A stretch of DNA of 64,000 nt, taken from NCBI RefSeq assembly GCF_013778305.1, contig NZ_JACEIC010000002.1, positions 3,187,669 through 3,251,668 of the forward strand, in the 5' to 3' direction. Both the position numbers and the translations under genes were made by a program. The notes below the pieces were generated by a model, which worked only from the letters and a program-made list of their open reading frames with translations, searched no databases and had not been told where the DNA came from. This document shows positions 1 to 9,615 of this stretch, one piece after another. Position 1 is the first letter of the stretch, and each line of letters opens with the position of its first letter. This DNA is from Nocardioides agri (GTDB lineage Bacteria > Actinomycetota > Actinomycetes > Propionibacteriales > Nocardioidaceae).

Positions 1-516
1 GAGGGGATGTGGTGGCTCTACGTCCCCATGCAGTTCGAGGAGTACGCCGTCGTCCTGATCATCCAGGAGAGCCCCGACGGTCACCGCACCCTCAACGACT
101 GCACGCGCGTGTGGAAGGACGGCCGCGTCGAGCAGCTCGGCTGGCCGCTCGTCACGATCCACTACGCACCGGGCGGCCGCACGCCCACCGGTGCGACCAT
201 CCGCTGCACGACGCCCGACGGCACCCCGCTCGTGCTCGAGGTCGAGTCGCGTCTCGCCGTCCCGCTGCACGTCGGTGGCGGGTACGGCGGCGACCCCGAC
301 TGGATCCACGGCACGTGGAAGGGCGAGAAGTTCGCCGAGCGGGTCACCTACGACATGGCCGACGCCGCGGTGCAGGGCCGCTTCATGTTCGGCTGCGTCG
401 ACCACGTCGGTCGCGCCACGATCGACAGCGAGGAGGGCTGGGGCCTCTTCGAGCACTTCTGCATCGGCCGGCACGACCCGTCCGGCTTCACCGACTTCTT
501 CAGCGTCGCCCCGTAA
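1..516 (+). CDS. Conserved hypothetical protein, 5'-truncated by the window edge
   Basis: The frame is open from base 1 and ends at TAA 514-516, so this is the C-terminal part of a longer protein (first internal Met at base 7). It is acidic and rich in aromatic residues, with no membrane segment and no motif I can assign to a catalytic site. It resembles the C-terminal part of the uncharacterised DUF7064-type proteins found beside steroid or terpenoid catabolic genes, but I hold that lightly. It lies 17 bp upstream of an aldehyde dehydrogenase on the same strand, so it is probably in the same operon. Function unknown. Confidence 0.7.
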   Translation, partial: EGMWWLYVPMQFEEYAVVLIIQESPDGHRTLNDCTRVWKDGRVEQLGWPLVTIHYAPGGRTPTGATIRCTTPDGTPLVLEVESRLAVPLHVGGGYGGDPDWIHGTWKGEKFAERVTYDMADAAVQGRFMFGCVDHVGRATIDSEEGWGLFEHFCIGRHDPSGFTDFFSVAP

Positions 517-533
517 CCCCAACAGGAGATCCG

Positions 534-1973
534 ATGAGCCTCGACCAGACCACGTTCTTCATCGACGGCGACTGGGCCGCCCCCGCGACCGGCGACACCA
601 TCCAGGTCGTGTCCCCGCACTCCGAGCAGGTCATCGCGACCGTGCCCGAGGGCAGCAACGCCGACATCGACGCCGCGGTCGCCGCGGCCCGCCGCGCCTT
701 CGACTCCGGCCCGTGGCCGCGGATGTCGCCGGAGGAGCGGATCGAGGTGGTCCAGAACTTCTCGAACCTGTACGCCGGCAAGCTCGGCGAGATGGCCGAG
801 CTGATCTCCACCGAGATGGGCGCGCCGCTGTCGTTCTCCAACCTCGCCCAGGCCCCGGCGCCGTGGATGCAGATCGAGGCCTTCCTCGGCATCGCCCGGG
901 CCTACCCGTGGGAGGAGACGCGCGCCGGTTCGCTCGGCGAGGTCATCGTCCGCCGCGAGCCGGTCGGCGTCGTCGCGGCGATCCCGCCGTGGAACGTCCC
1001 GCAGTTCACGATCATGTCCAAGCTCGTCCCGGCCCTCCTGGCCGGCTGCACGATCGTCGTCAAGCCCGCGCCCGAGACCCCGCTCGACACCTACCTGATG
1101 GCCGAGATGCTCCAGGAGGCCGGCGTACCGGCCGGTGTCGTCAACATCGTGGCCGCGGGCCGCGAGGCCGGCGCGCACCTGGTCGCCCACCCGGGCGTCG
1201 ACAAGGTCGCGTTCACCGGCTCGACCGCCGCGGGCCGCAAGATCGCCGCGGTCTGCGGCGAGCAGCTCAAGCGGGTCTCGCTCGAGCTCGGCGGCAAGTC
1301 CGCGGCGATCGTGCTCGACGACGCCGACCTGGCCGCGACGATGGAGGGCCTGAAGTTCACCGCGCTGATGAACTCCGGCCAGGCCTGCGTTGCGCAGACC
1401 CGGATCCTGGCGTCGCGCGCCAACTACGCCGCCGTGGTCGACGCGCTCGCCGAGACCGTCTCCGGCATGGCCGTTGGCGACCCGCTCGACCCGGCCACCG
1501 AGATCGGCCCGATGGTCGCCCAGCGCCAGCAGGAGCGCGTCGAGAAGTACATCGCGCTCGGCCAGGAGGAGGGCGCCCGCGTCGTCGTCGGCGGCAACGG
1601 GATGCCCGACGGCCTGTCGTCGGGCTGGTACGTCCGCCCGACGGTCTTCGCCGACGTCGACAACCGGATGCGGATCGCCCAGGAGGAGATCTTCGGGCCG
1701 GTGCTCTCCGTCATCCCGTTCGACGACGTCGCCGACGCGGTGCGGATCGCCAACGACTCCGAGTACGGCCTCGCCGGCACGGTGTGGACCGCTGACGTGG
1801 AGGCCGGCCTCGACGTCGCCCGCCAGGTCCGCACCGGGACCTACGGCGTGAACACCTACACGATGGACTTCGCCGCGCCGTTCGGCGGCTACAAGTCCTC
1901 GGGTGTCGGCCGCGAGTTCGGGCCCGAGGGCCTCAGCCACTACACGGAGCTGAAGTCGATCTACAAGCCGTGA
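534..1973 (+). CDS. NAD(P)-dependent aldehyde dehydrogenase
   Basis: 479 aa, the usual length for the ALDH superfamily, which oxidises aldehydes to carboxylates. The catalytic Glu lies in LELGGKS (about residue 251) and the nucleophilic Cys in NSGQAC (about residue 285); the FTGSTAAG nucleotide-binding turn and a C-terminal EIFGPV segment are present. ATG 534 is preceded by AGGAG (524-528). The stop overlaps the next gene by GTGA, so it is translationally coupled to an F420-type oxidoreductase. The substrate is not evident; the neighbours suggest a lipid, steroid or xenobiotic catabolic operon. Confidence 0.93.
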   Translation: MSLDQTTFFIDGDWAAPATGDTIQVVSPHSEQVIATVPEGSNADIDAAVAAARRAFDSGPWPRMSPEERIEVVQNFSNLYAGKLGEMAELISTEMGAPLSFSNLAQAPAPWMQIEAFLGIARAYPWEETRAGSLGEVIVRREPVGVVAAIPPWNVPQFTIMSKLVPALLAGCTIVVKPAPETPLDTYLMAEMLQEAGVPAGVVNIVAAGREAGAHLVAHPGVDKVAFTGSTAAGRKIAAVCGEQLKRVSLELGGKSAAIVLDDADLAATMEGLKFTALMNSGQACVAQTRILASRANYAAVVDALAETVSGMAVGDPLDPATEIGPMVAQRQQERVEKYIALGQEEGARVVVGGNGMPDGLSSGWYVRPTVFADVDNRMRIAQEEIFGPVLSVIPFDDVADAVRIANDSEYGLAGTVWTADVEAGLDVARQVRTGTYGVNTYTMDFAAPFGGYKSSGVGREFGPEGLSHYTELKSIYKP

Positions 1974-3070
1974 CGGCGCTGACGACGGGGCAGCTCGACG
2001 AGCTCGCCTACTACGCCGTCACGCACCACCCCGCGGACGCCCGCCGGGTGTTCCCCGAGGCGACCGACGCGGAGGCGCTCGGCCTGGGCTCGGCGATGAT
2101 CAGCGAGCGCTTCACGGTCAAGGAGGCGGGCGTGCTCGCCGGCGCCATCGCCGGACGGGCTCCCTCGCTGGGGATCGCGACGGCCGCGATCAACCACCAC
2201 ATGCGGCACCCGATCATCACGGCGACGATGGGGTCGACGCTGCACGCGATCACCGAGGGCCGGTTCGCGATGTCGTTCGGGCGCGGCGCGGCCGAGCACT
2301 GGAGGGCGATCGGCCAGCCGCTCGTGACCGAGGCCGTGCTGCGCGACTTCATCGGCCTCCTGCGCCAGCTGTGGACCGACGGGTTCGTGCTCGACCACGA
2401 CGGGCCGGCGGGCACGTGGCCGGTGCTGCACAACCGCAGCGGGCTGGGGGAGGGGCCACCGCTCGGGCTCGTCGCGGTCGGCCCCCGCACGATGGCGCTC
2501 GCCGGCGAGCTCTGCGACTTCGTCGTCATGCACACGTTCTTCTCCGAGCAGGCGACGCAGAGCTCGATCGAGGCCGTACGCCGGGGCGCCGAGCGCGCCG
2601 GCCGCGACCCGGACGCCGTCCGCATCTGGTCGTGCCTCGCCGCTGTCCCCGACGGGATCTCGGAGGAGGACCGGCTGCGTCGGGGCGTGGGGCGGCTCGT
2701 CACCTACTTCCAGGCCTACGGCGACACGCTCGTCTCGGTCAACGGCTGGGACCCGGCGGTCTGGGAGCGGCTGCGGACGTCCGAGGTCTTCACCACCGCG
2801 GCGGCGGCCGGCGCGATCGACGCCTCGGCCGACACCGAGACGCTGCTCCGGCTCGCCGACCTGGTGCCCGAGGAGTGGCTGGCCGCGTCGGCCCGAGGTC
2901 GCCCCGAGGACGCCGCCGCGACGATCGTCCGCGAGCTCGAGCTCGGCTGCCACTCGGTGATCCTGCACGGCGCCGAGCCCCACGAGATCGCCCCGATGGT
3001 CGCGGCCTACCGCGCGGTCCGGCCCGCGCTCGCCCGGCCGGTCGCCACCAACCCGGGGCTGTTCGCGTAG
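1970..3070 (+). CDS. LLM-class F420-dependent oxidoreductase
   Basis: 366 aa luciferase-like monooxygenase (bacterial TIM-barrel) protein. These actinobacterial members normally use cofactor F420 for hydride transfer. Family features seen are AISERFTVKEAGVLAGAIAG-like N-terminal strands, ITEGRFAMSFGRG, and the C-terminal GC(H)SVILHG phosphate-binding type end. It matches the TIGR03857 sort of LLM protein best, though I cannot run a profile. The GTG start at 1970 overlaps the preceding TGA. First of three LLM genes in the window; F420 could be supplied through fbiC at 14-17 kb. Substrate unknown. Confidence 0.88.
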   Translation: MTALTTGQLDELAYYAVTHHPADARRVFPEATDAEALGLGSAMISERFTVKEAGVLAGAIAGRAPSLGIATAAINHHMRHPIITATMGSTLHAITEGRFAMSFGRGAAEHWRAIGQPLVTEAVLRDFIGLLRQLWTDGFVLDHDGPAGTWPVLHNRSGLGEGPPLGLVAVGPRTMALAGELCDFVVMHTFFSEQATQSSIEAVRRGAERAGRDPDAVRIWSCLAAVPDGISEEDRLRRGVGRLVTYFQAYGDTLVSVNGWDPAVWERLRTSEVFTTAAAAGAIDASADTETLLRLADLVPEEWLAASARGRPEDAAATIVRELELGCHSVILHGAEPHEIAPMVAAYRAVRPALARPVATNPGLFA

Positions 3071-3148
3071 TTGACAACTGGCGCCGCTGTGTAAAACACC
3101 ACAGTTTGCTACTCCGGGGTAGTGAGCGAGACGCGGGTCACATACCCT
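3071..3148 (+). promoter_or_regulatory. Promoter region of the SSADH-choD pair with an imperfect palindrome
   Basis: Immediately after the upstream stop there is TTGACA (3071-3076). An imperfect 14-bp palindrome CTACTCCGGGGTAG lies at 3109-3122. TACCCT (3143-3148) sits 7 nt before the ATG at 3156, which fits a leaderless start. The palindrome lies about 20 bp upstream of the -10, where a repressor would work. No regulator gene is adjacent. Confidence 0.4.
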
Positions 3149-3155
3149 CGGCACC

Positions 3156-4778
3156 ATGAACGCCCAGAACCCCGCCTCAGCGGGCGGCCCGGTCGTCGAG
3201 GGACCGCGCGACCCGGAGCACGACCCGCGCGCGTCGTACGCGCTGGAGCCCGAGTACGTCGCAGCGCTCACCGAGCGGCTGGTGGCCACGGGCGGCACGA
3301 CCGCCGAGGTGCGCTCGCCGCTCAACGACGCGCCGCTCGCGCACGTGCCCCAGTCGACGCCGGCCGACGTGGTCGAGGCGTTCGCGCGGGCCCGCCGCGC
3401 GCAGATCGGCTGGGCGCGCACGCCCGTCGAGGCCCGGCAGCGGGCGCTGCTCCGGCTGCACGACCTGGTGCTCGACCGGCAGGACGAGATCATCGACCTG
3501 ATCCAGTGGGAGACCGGCAAGGCCCGCAAGCACGCGTTCGACGAGCCGCTGCACGTCGCGCTCACGGCGCGCTACTACGGACGCACGGCGGCTCGCCACC
3601 TCGCGACCACGCGGCGGCCCGGGGTCGTGCCCGTCCTGACCCGCGTCGAGGTCAACCGGGTGCCCAAGGGCGTGGTCGGGATCATCTCGCCCTGGAACTA
3701 CCCCTTCGACCTCGCGCTCATCGACGGGATCGCCGCGATCGCGGCCGGCAACGCGGTGGTCGCGAAGCCCGACGCCCAGACCGTGCTGTCCGCCCTGCTC
3801 GGCGCCGAGCTGCTCGAGCAGGCCGGCATCCCGCGGGAGCTGTGGCAGGTCGTCGCCGGCGACGGCGCCGAGATCGGCGGCGCGATCGTCGAGCGCGCCG
3901 ACTACGTCTGCTTCACCGGCTCCACCGCGACCGGTCGGCTGATCGCCCGCGGCTGTGCCGACCGGCTGATCGGCTGCTCCCTCGAGCTCGGTGGCAAGAA
4001 CCCGCTGCTCGTGCTCCGCGACGCCGACCTCGAGAAGGCCGCGGAGGGCGCCGTGCGTGCGTCGTTCTCCAACTCGGGCCAGCTGTGCGTCTCGATGGAG
4101 CGGATCTTCGTCGCCGACCAGGTCTACGACCGGTTCGTGGAGCGGTTCGTCGCCCGCACCGAGGCGCTCACCCTCGGCTCGACGCTCGAGTGGGGCAACG
4201 ACATGGGGCCGCTGATCTCGCGCCAGCAGCTCGACACCGTCACGGCTCACGTCGACGACGCGGTCGCCAAGGGCGCACGGGTGCTCACCGGCGGCCACGC
4301 CCGCCCCGACCTGGGGCCCTACTTCTTCGAGCCGACGATCCTCGAGGGCGTGAGCCCGGAGATGACCTGCTTCGGGCGCGAGACCTTCGGTCCGGTCGTC
4401 TCGCTCTACCGCTTCCACGACGAGGCCGACGCGATCGCCCGCGCCAACGGCGGCGAGTACGGCCTCAACGCCTCGATCTACAGCCAGGACGGCGCTCGGG
4501 CGCGCTTCCTCGCCCGGCATGTCAAGGCGGGCACGGTCAACATCAACGAGGCCTTCGCCGCGACGTTCGCGAGCCTCGACGCGCCGATGGGCGGGATGCG
4601 GGAGTCCGGCACCGGCCGGCGGCAGGGCGCCGAGGGCGTGCTGCGCTACACCGAGACCCAGTCGGTCGCGACCCAGCGGCTGATCCGGTTCGGCCCCCAG
4701 CTCGGCATGTCCGACGAGGCCTACGCGAAGGTCATGAACGCCAACCTCCGGCTGATGAAGAAGCTCGGTCGCGCATGA
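3156..4778 (+). CDS. Succinate-semialdehyde dehydrogenase (GabD2-like)
   Basis: 540 aa ALDH-superfamily protein. It should oxidise succinic semialdehyde to succinate with NAD(P)+, as in 4-aminobutyrate and related degradation. The catalytic Glu in LELGGKN (about residue 277) and Cys in NSGQLC (about 311) are present, as are SPWNYPFDL and ETFGPVV. It carries about 40 extra N-terminal residues compared with short ALDHs, as in the actinobacterial succinic semialdehyde dehydrogenases. The ATG is placed 7 nt after a TACCCT -10, suggesting a leaderless mRNA. The stop overlaps the ChoD-like gene by ATGA. The broad substrate range of the family leaves the assignment open. Confidence 0.85.
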   Translation: MNAQNPASAGGPVVEGPRDPEHDPRASYALEPEYVAALTERLVATGGTTAEVRSPLNDAPLAHVPQSTPADVVEAFARARRAQIGWARTPVEARQRALLRLHDLVLDRQDEIIDLIQWETGKARKHAFDEPLHVALTARYYGRTAARHLATTRRPGVVPVLTRVEVNRVPKGVVGIISPWNYPFDLALIDGIAAIAAGNAVVAKPDAQTVLSALLGAELLEQAGIPRELWQVVAGDGAEIGGAIVERADYVCFTGSTATGRLIARGCADRLIGCSLELGGKNPLLVLRDADLEKAAEGAVRASFSNSGQLCVSMERIFVADQVYDRFVERFVARTEALTLGSTLEWGNDMGPLISRQQLDTVTAHVDDAVAKGARVLTGGHARPDLGPYFFEPTILEGVSPEMTCFGRETFGPVVSLYRFHDEADAIARANGGEYGLNASIYSQDGARARFLARHVKAGTVNINEAFAATFASLDAPMGGMRESGTGRRQGAEGVLRYTETQSVATQRLIRFGPQLGMSDEAYAKVMNANLRLMKKLGRA

Positions 4779-6496
4779 GCGGGTCGGCGTACGACTTCGA
4801 CGTCCTGGTCATCGGCTCGGGGTTCGGCGGCTCGGTCGCCGCGCTCCGGCTGACCGAGAAGGGCTACCGCGTCGGCGTGCTCGAGGCCGGTGCCCGCTTC
4901 GAGGACGAGGACCTGCCGGAGACGTCGTTCGACGTCACCAAGTACCTCTTCCGGCCCGAGGTCGGCTGCTACGGCATCCAGCGCATCGACGCGCTCCGCG
5001 ACTGCCTGATCGTGTCCGGGGCGGGCGTCGGCGGCGGGTCGCTGGTCTACGCCAACACGCTCTACGAGCCGCTGCCGCCGTTCTACGACGACCCGCAGTG
5101 GAGCCGCATCACCGACTGGCGCGACGAGCTGGCGCCCTACTACGACCAGGCGAAGCGGATGCTCGGCGTGGTCGAGAACCCGCTGCGCACGCCGTCCGAC
5201 GACGTGATGGAGAAGGTCGCGACCGAGATGGGCGTGGCCGACACGTTCCACCCCACGCCGGTCGGTGTCTTCTTCGGCGGCCCGGGCGCGGGCATGGGCC
5301 AGACGGTCGACGACCCGTTCTTCGGCGGCGCCGGCCCGGAGCGTCGGACCTGCATCGGCTGCGGCTCCTGCATGACCGGCTGCCGCCACAACGCCAAGAA
5401 CACGCTGGTCAAGAACTACCTCTACCTCGCCGAGCAGCACGGCGCGAAGGTGCTGCCGCTGACGACGGTCACCCGCGTCCGGCCTCGGGCGGCCGGCGGC
5501 TACGACGTGCACGTGAAGTTCACCAAGGCCACGGTCGCCGGGCGGCGGGCTCGGCGGGTGCTCAGCGCGGAGCAGGTCGTGTTCGCCGCCTCGGCGCTCG
5601 GCACCCAGCGTCTGCTGCACCGGATGAAGGACGAGGGCCACCTGCCCGGGATCTCCGACCGGATCGGCCACCTCTCGCGCACCAACTCCGAGTCGATCGG
5701 CGGCGTGATCGCCCCCGACGCCACCGTCGACTACAGCCAGGGCATCGCGATCACGTCGAGCTTCCACCCGGACGACAACACCCACATCGAGCCGGTGCGC
5801 TACGGCCCGGGCAGCAACCTGATGTCGCTGCTCCAGTCGGTGCTCACCGACGGCGACGGCGACGAGCCGCGCTGGCGCACCTGGCTGCGGGAGATGTGGC
5901 GGCAGCGCCGGTCGGTGCGCGACCTCTACGACATGAAGCACTGGTCGGAGCGCACGGTGATCGCGCTGGTGATGCAGAGCCTGGACAACTCGATCACGAC
6001 GTACACCAAGCGGATCCCGGGCACGAAGTGGCGCTACCTCAGCTCCAAGCAGGGCCACGGCGAGCCCAACCCCACCTGGATCCCGGCCGGCAACCAGGCG
6101 ATCCGCACGATGGCCGAGATCATGGGCGGCTTCCCGGGCAGCGCGGTCGGCGACGCGTTCAACAAGCCGCTGACCGCCCACTTCATCGGCGGCTGCGCGA
6201 TCGGGGACTCGCCGGAGACCGGCGTCGTCGACCCCTACCAGCGGGTCTACGGCCACCCCGGCCTGCACGTCTCCGACGGGTCGGCCGTCACCGCGAACCT
6301 CGGGGTCAACCCGTCGCTGACGATCACCGCCCAGGCGGAGCGTGCGATGGCGCTGTGGCCCAACAAGGGGGAGGCCGACGCCCGGCCGGCCCTCGGCTCG
6401 CCGTACCGCCGGATCGAGCCGGTCCGCCCCATCGCGCCGGTGGTGCCCGACCACGCGCCGGGGGCGCTGCGGCTGCCGATCGTCGGCGTCAGCTGA
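4775..6496 (+). CDS. choD: GMC-family oxidoreductase, ChoD-like (cholesterol oxidase homologue)
   Basis: 573 aa FAD-dependent GMC oxidoreductase. The N-terminal Rossmann motif VIGSGFGGSVAA is followed by GAGVGGGSLVYANT. A Cys-rich segment CIGCGSCMTGCRHNAKN sits near residues 190-206, and the C-terminal SDGSAVTANLGVNPSLTI carries the conserved Asn-Pro. The whole protein is collinear with M. tuberculosis ChoD (Rv3409c), including HIEPVRYG, WSERTVIALVMQ and SSKQGHGEPNPTW. True sterol oxidase activity of that subgroup is disputed, so the substrate is uncertain. It is coupled by ATGA to the dehydrogenase. A choD-type gene near guaA recalls the mycobacterial gua/choD neighbourhood. Confidence 0.9.
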   Translation: MSGSAYDFDVLVIGSGFGGSVAALRLTEKGYRVGVLEAGARFEDEDLPETSFDVTKYLFRPEVGCYGIQRIDALRDCLIVSGAGVGGGSLVYANTLYEPLPPFYDDPQWSRITDWRDELAPYYDQAKRMLGVVENPLRTPSDDVMEKVATEMGVADTFHPTPVGVFFGGPGAGMGQTVDDPFFGGAGPERRTCIGCGSCMTGCRHNAKNTLVKNYLYLAEQHGAKVLPLTTVTRVRPRAAGGYDVHVKFTKATVAGRRARRVLSAEQVVFAASALGTQRLLHRMKDEGHLPGISDRIGHLSRTNSESIGGVIAPDATVDYSQGIAITSSFHPDDNTHIEPVRYGPGSNLMSLLQSVLTDGDGDEPRWRTWLREMWRQRRSVRDLYDMKHWSERTVIALVMQSLDNSITTYTKRIPGTKWRYLSSKQGHGEPNPTWIPAGNQAIRTMAEIMGGFPGSAVGDAFNKPLTAHFIGGCAIGDSPETGVVDPYQRVYGHPGLHVSDGSAVTANLGVNPSLTITAQAERAMALWPNKGEADARPALGSPYRRIEPVRPIAPVVPDHAPGALRLPIVGVS

Positions 6497-6638
6497 CCGC
6501 TCGTCGCACGGTCCGAGAAATGTCCGGAACTCCCGTGACCCCCCTCTGCACCTGTCGTTGAGCCAGCGGACCCGGTCAACACGCTCCCTCCCACCACCGG
6601 GTCCCGAGTCCAGGCGCTGTCCTGCAGTTGCATGGGCG
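6497..6638. other. Gene-free stretch after choD
   Basis: No convincing gene is seen between the choD stop and the terminator hairpin at 6639. An open reading frame exists on the minus strand but it runs back through choD and has no start signal. With the terminator, the palindrome at 6703-6765 and the leader of the nuclease-like gene, the whole non-coding stretch is about 320 bp. Confidence 0.5.
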
Positions 6639-6680
6639 GTCAGGGCCCGGCCATCCCTCCCTCCCCGGCCGGGCCCTGAC
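6639..6680 (+). terminator. Strong hairpin terminator downstream of choD
   Basis: A perfect 14-bp inverted repeat (GTCAGGGCCCGGCC at 6639-6652, its complement at 6667-6680) closes a 14-nt loop. No T-tract follows, as is common in high-GC actinobacteria. Confidence 0.65.
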
Positions 6681-6702
6681 AGGGTGCGTGGCTGGTGTTT
6701 CC

Positions 6703-6765
6703 CGTCGCACCTGACCTGAGCGTCGTCCGACCGGCCGCCCCGCGACGCTGAGGTCAGGTACGACG
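6703..6765. repeat. 63-bp palindromic element, family 1 copy 1
   Basis: Two 23-nt arms (6703-6725 and 6743-6765), each containing ACCTGACC or its complement and ending in AGCGTCG/CGACGCT, flank a 17-nt spacer. The arms pair except for two positions. The same 63-bp layout recurs at 7860-7922 and 47875-47937. Confidence 0.85.
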
Positions 6766-6818
6766 GAGCCTGTGGAGGGGCCGGAGCACGATCCGTCGGC
6801 CCGGTGCACCCTGGGGCG

Positions 6819-7856
6819 ATGTCGCTGTCGATCGTGCGCCCCGGGGTGGTGGCGCCGGTGCCCGTCGACCCGGCCGGCCTGGTCGGCCCCACTCCCGGCC
6901 GGGCGCGCGGACCGCACTGGCGCCGGGTGGCGAAGAACCTCTACGTGCCCGCGGACACAGACCCGCGTGCTCTCGAGCAGCGGATCGTCGAGGCCGTCGC
7001 CGGCTGCGGAGCGACGGCGGCGGCGACCGGCTGGGCGGCGCTCGCGTGGGCGGGCGCGCGATGGTTCACAGGTCTCGGCCCGGACGGGCGCACCCCGCTG
7101 CCCGTGCCGGTGGCCATCGGCGACCGGCACTCGGTCCGCGACCGACCGGGGGTGGAGATCTCCGAGGACTGGCTCTTCGACGAGGACGTCACCTACCTCG
7201 ACGGACTGCCGGTCACGGTGCCGGAGCGTGCGGTGAGCCACGAGGCCCGACGGACCCGATCGCTCCTCGCAGCCGTGACCGTGATCGAGATGGCTGCTCA
7301 GGCGGACCTCGTCGATCGCGCGTCGATGGCGACGTACGCCGTCCGGCTCGGCAGCCGGCCGGGCATCATCCGGTTGCGCGAAGCGACCGCGGCCGCGGAG
7401 GAGAACGTCTGGTCGCCGCAGGAGACCGCGATGCGGCTCGAGTGGCGGAGGGTGCGGCCGCTCGCCCGCCTGCTGTGCAACGCACCGCTCTTCGACCGCG
7501 GTGGTCGCCACCTGTTGACGCCCGACCTCGTCGACCCGGTGACCGGGGTCGTGGGCGAGTACGACGGGGTCGTCCACCTGGAGCAGGGTGCGTTCCGCCG
7601 CGACCTCGAGCGCGACGCGCTGTGCCGGGACCTCGGACTGGAGCTGGTGACCATGATGTCCCCCGACCGGCGCGACGTCGCCGCGTTCGCCCACCGGCTG
7701 AGGCGGGCCTACGTGCGCGCGAGCACGCGCAGCGGCCAGCAGCGGACGTGGACGCTCGAGCGGCCCGACTGGTGGGTGGACACCTCGACGGTCGCCCACC
7801 GTCGTGCGCTCACCGAGCACGAACGAGTCGTGTGGCTGCGCCGCGGGGCGTCCTGA
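6819..7856 (+). CDS. Putative nuclease-like protein (DUF559/AbiEi-type actinobacterial family)
   Basis: 345 aa from ATG 6819; an in-frame GTG at 6804 would add 5 residues. The N-terminal half resembles the winged-helix region of AbiEi-like proteins (WRRVAKNLYVPA). The C-terminal half (about residues 225-300) has the arrangement DLVDPVTGVVGEYDG, then a downstream RRDLERD and LELVTM. This looks like the D-(x)n-ExD core of PD-(D/E)XK and Vsr-like endonucleases such as DUF559 proteins. Such genes occur in many paralogous copies in Nocardioides-type genomes. No partner toxin lies beside it. It is bracketed by two copies of the 63-bp palindrome, 54 bp before the start and 4 bp after the stop. Nuclease activity is inference. 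Confidence 0.7.
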   Translation: MSLSIVRPGVVAPVPVDPAGLVGPTPGRARGPHWRRVAKNLYVPADTDPRALEQRIVEAVAGCGATAAATGWAALAWAGARWFTGLGPDGRTPLPVPVAIGDRHSVRDRPGVEISEDWLFDEDVTYLDGLPVTVPERAVSHEARRTRSLLAAVTVIEMAAQADLVDRASMATYAVRLGSRPGIIRLREATAAAEENVWSPQETAMRLEWRRVRPLARLLCNAPLFDRGGRHLLTPDLVDPVTGVVGEYDGVVHLEQGAFRRDLERDALCRDLGLELVTMMSPDRRDVAAFAHRLRRAYVRASTRSGQQRTWTLERPDWWVDTSTVAHRRALTEHERVVWLRRGAS

Positions 7857-7859
7857 GCC

Positions 7860-7922
7860 CGTCGTACCTGACCTGAGCGTCGTGAATCGGGCGGACGGAC
7901 GACCGTGGGGTCAGGTGCGACG
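7860..7922. repeat. 63-bp palindromic element, family 1 copy 2
   Basis: Arms at 7860-7882 and 7900-7922 with a 17-nt spacer. The left arm is identical to that of copy 1 except at one position (GTCGTACC instead of GTCGCACC). The right arm is more diverged (CGACCGTGGGG). It lies between the nuclease-like stop and the guaA promoter, so it may also end transcription. Confidence 0.83.
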
Positions 7923-7933
7923 GGGAGCGCGGA

Positions 7934-7939
7934 TAGGCT
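7934..7939 (+). promoter_or_regulatory. guaA -10 box, leaderless
   Basis: TAGGCT lies 6 nt before the guaA ATG and there is no Shine-Dalgarno sequence. This fits the leaderless pattern seen at many genes here. Confidence 0.55.
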
Positions 7940-7945
7940 TCCACC

Positions 7946-9514
<1,569 letters not shown>

Positions 9515-9527
9515 TCTGGACCGATTG

Positions 9528-9548
9528 CGGGATTCTCGGCGAATCCCG
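9528..9548 (+). terminator. Hairpin after guaA
   Basis: CGGGATTC (9528-9535) pairs with GAATCCCG (9541-9548) around a 5-nt loop, 14 nt after the guaA stop. A likely intrinsic terminator without a T-run. Confidence 0.6.
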
Positions 9549-9583
9549 GGTCATCGTCCGGCCGCTCCGCTAGAGTTCGGGAC

Positions 9584-9615
9584 GAACCGCTGGCGACCCG
9601 AGACGCCGGCGGTTC
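9584..9615. terminator. Second hairpin between guaA and the convergent LLM gene
   Basis: GAACCGCTGGC (9584-9594) pairs with GCCGGCGGTTC (9605-9615) with one mismatch. It overlaps the stop codon of the minus-strand LLM gene, so it probably terminates from both sides. Confidence 0.5.

Noticed and set aside
6497..6638. Non-coding RNA between choD and its terminator
   Set aside because: No conserved small-RNA motif and no clear promoter; the stretch can be plain 3' UTR.
6819..7856. Type IV toxin-antitoxin system
   Set aside because: The N-terminus is AbiEi-like but no AbiEii-type toxin gene is adjacent, so a two-gene system cannot be claimed.
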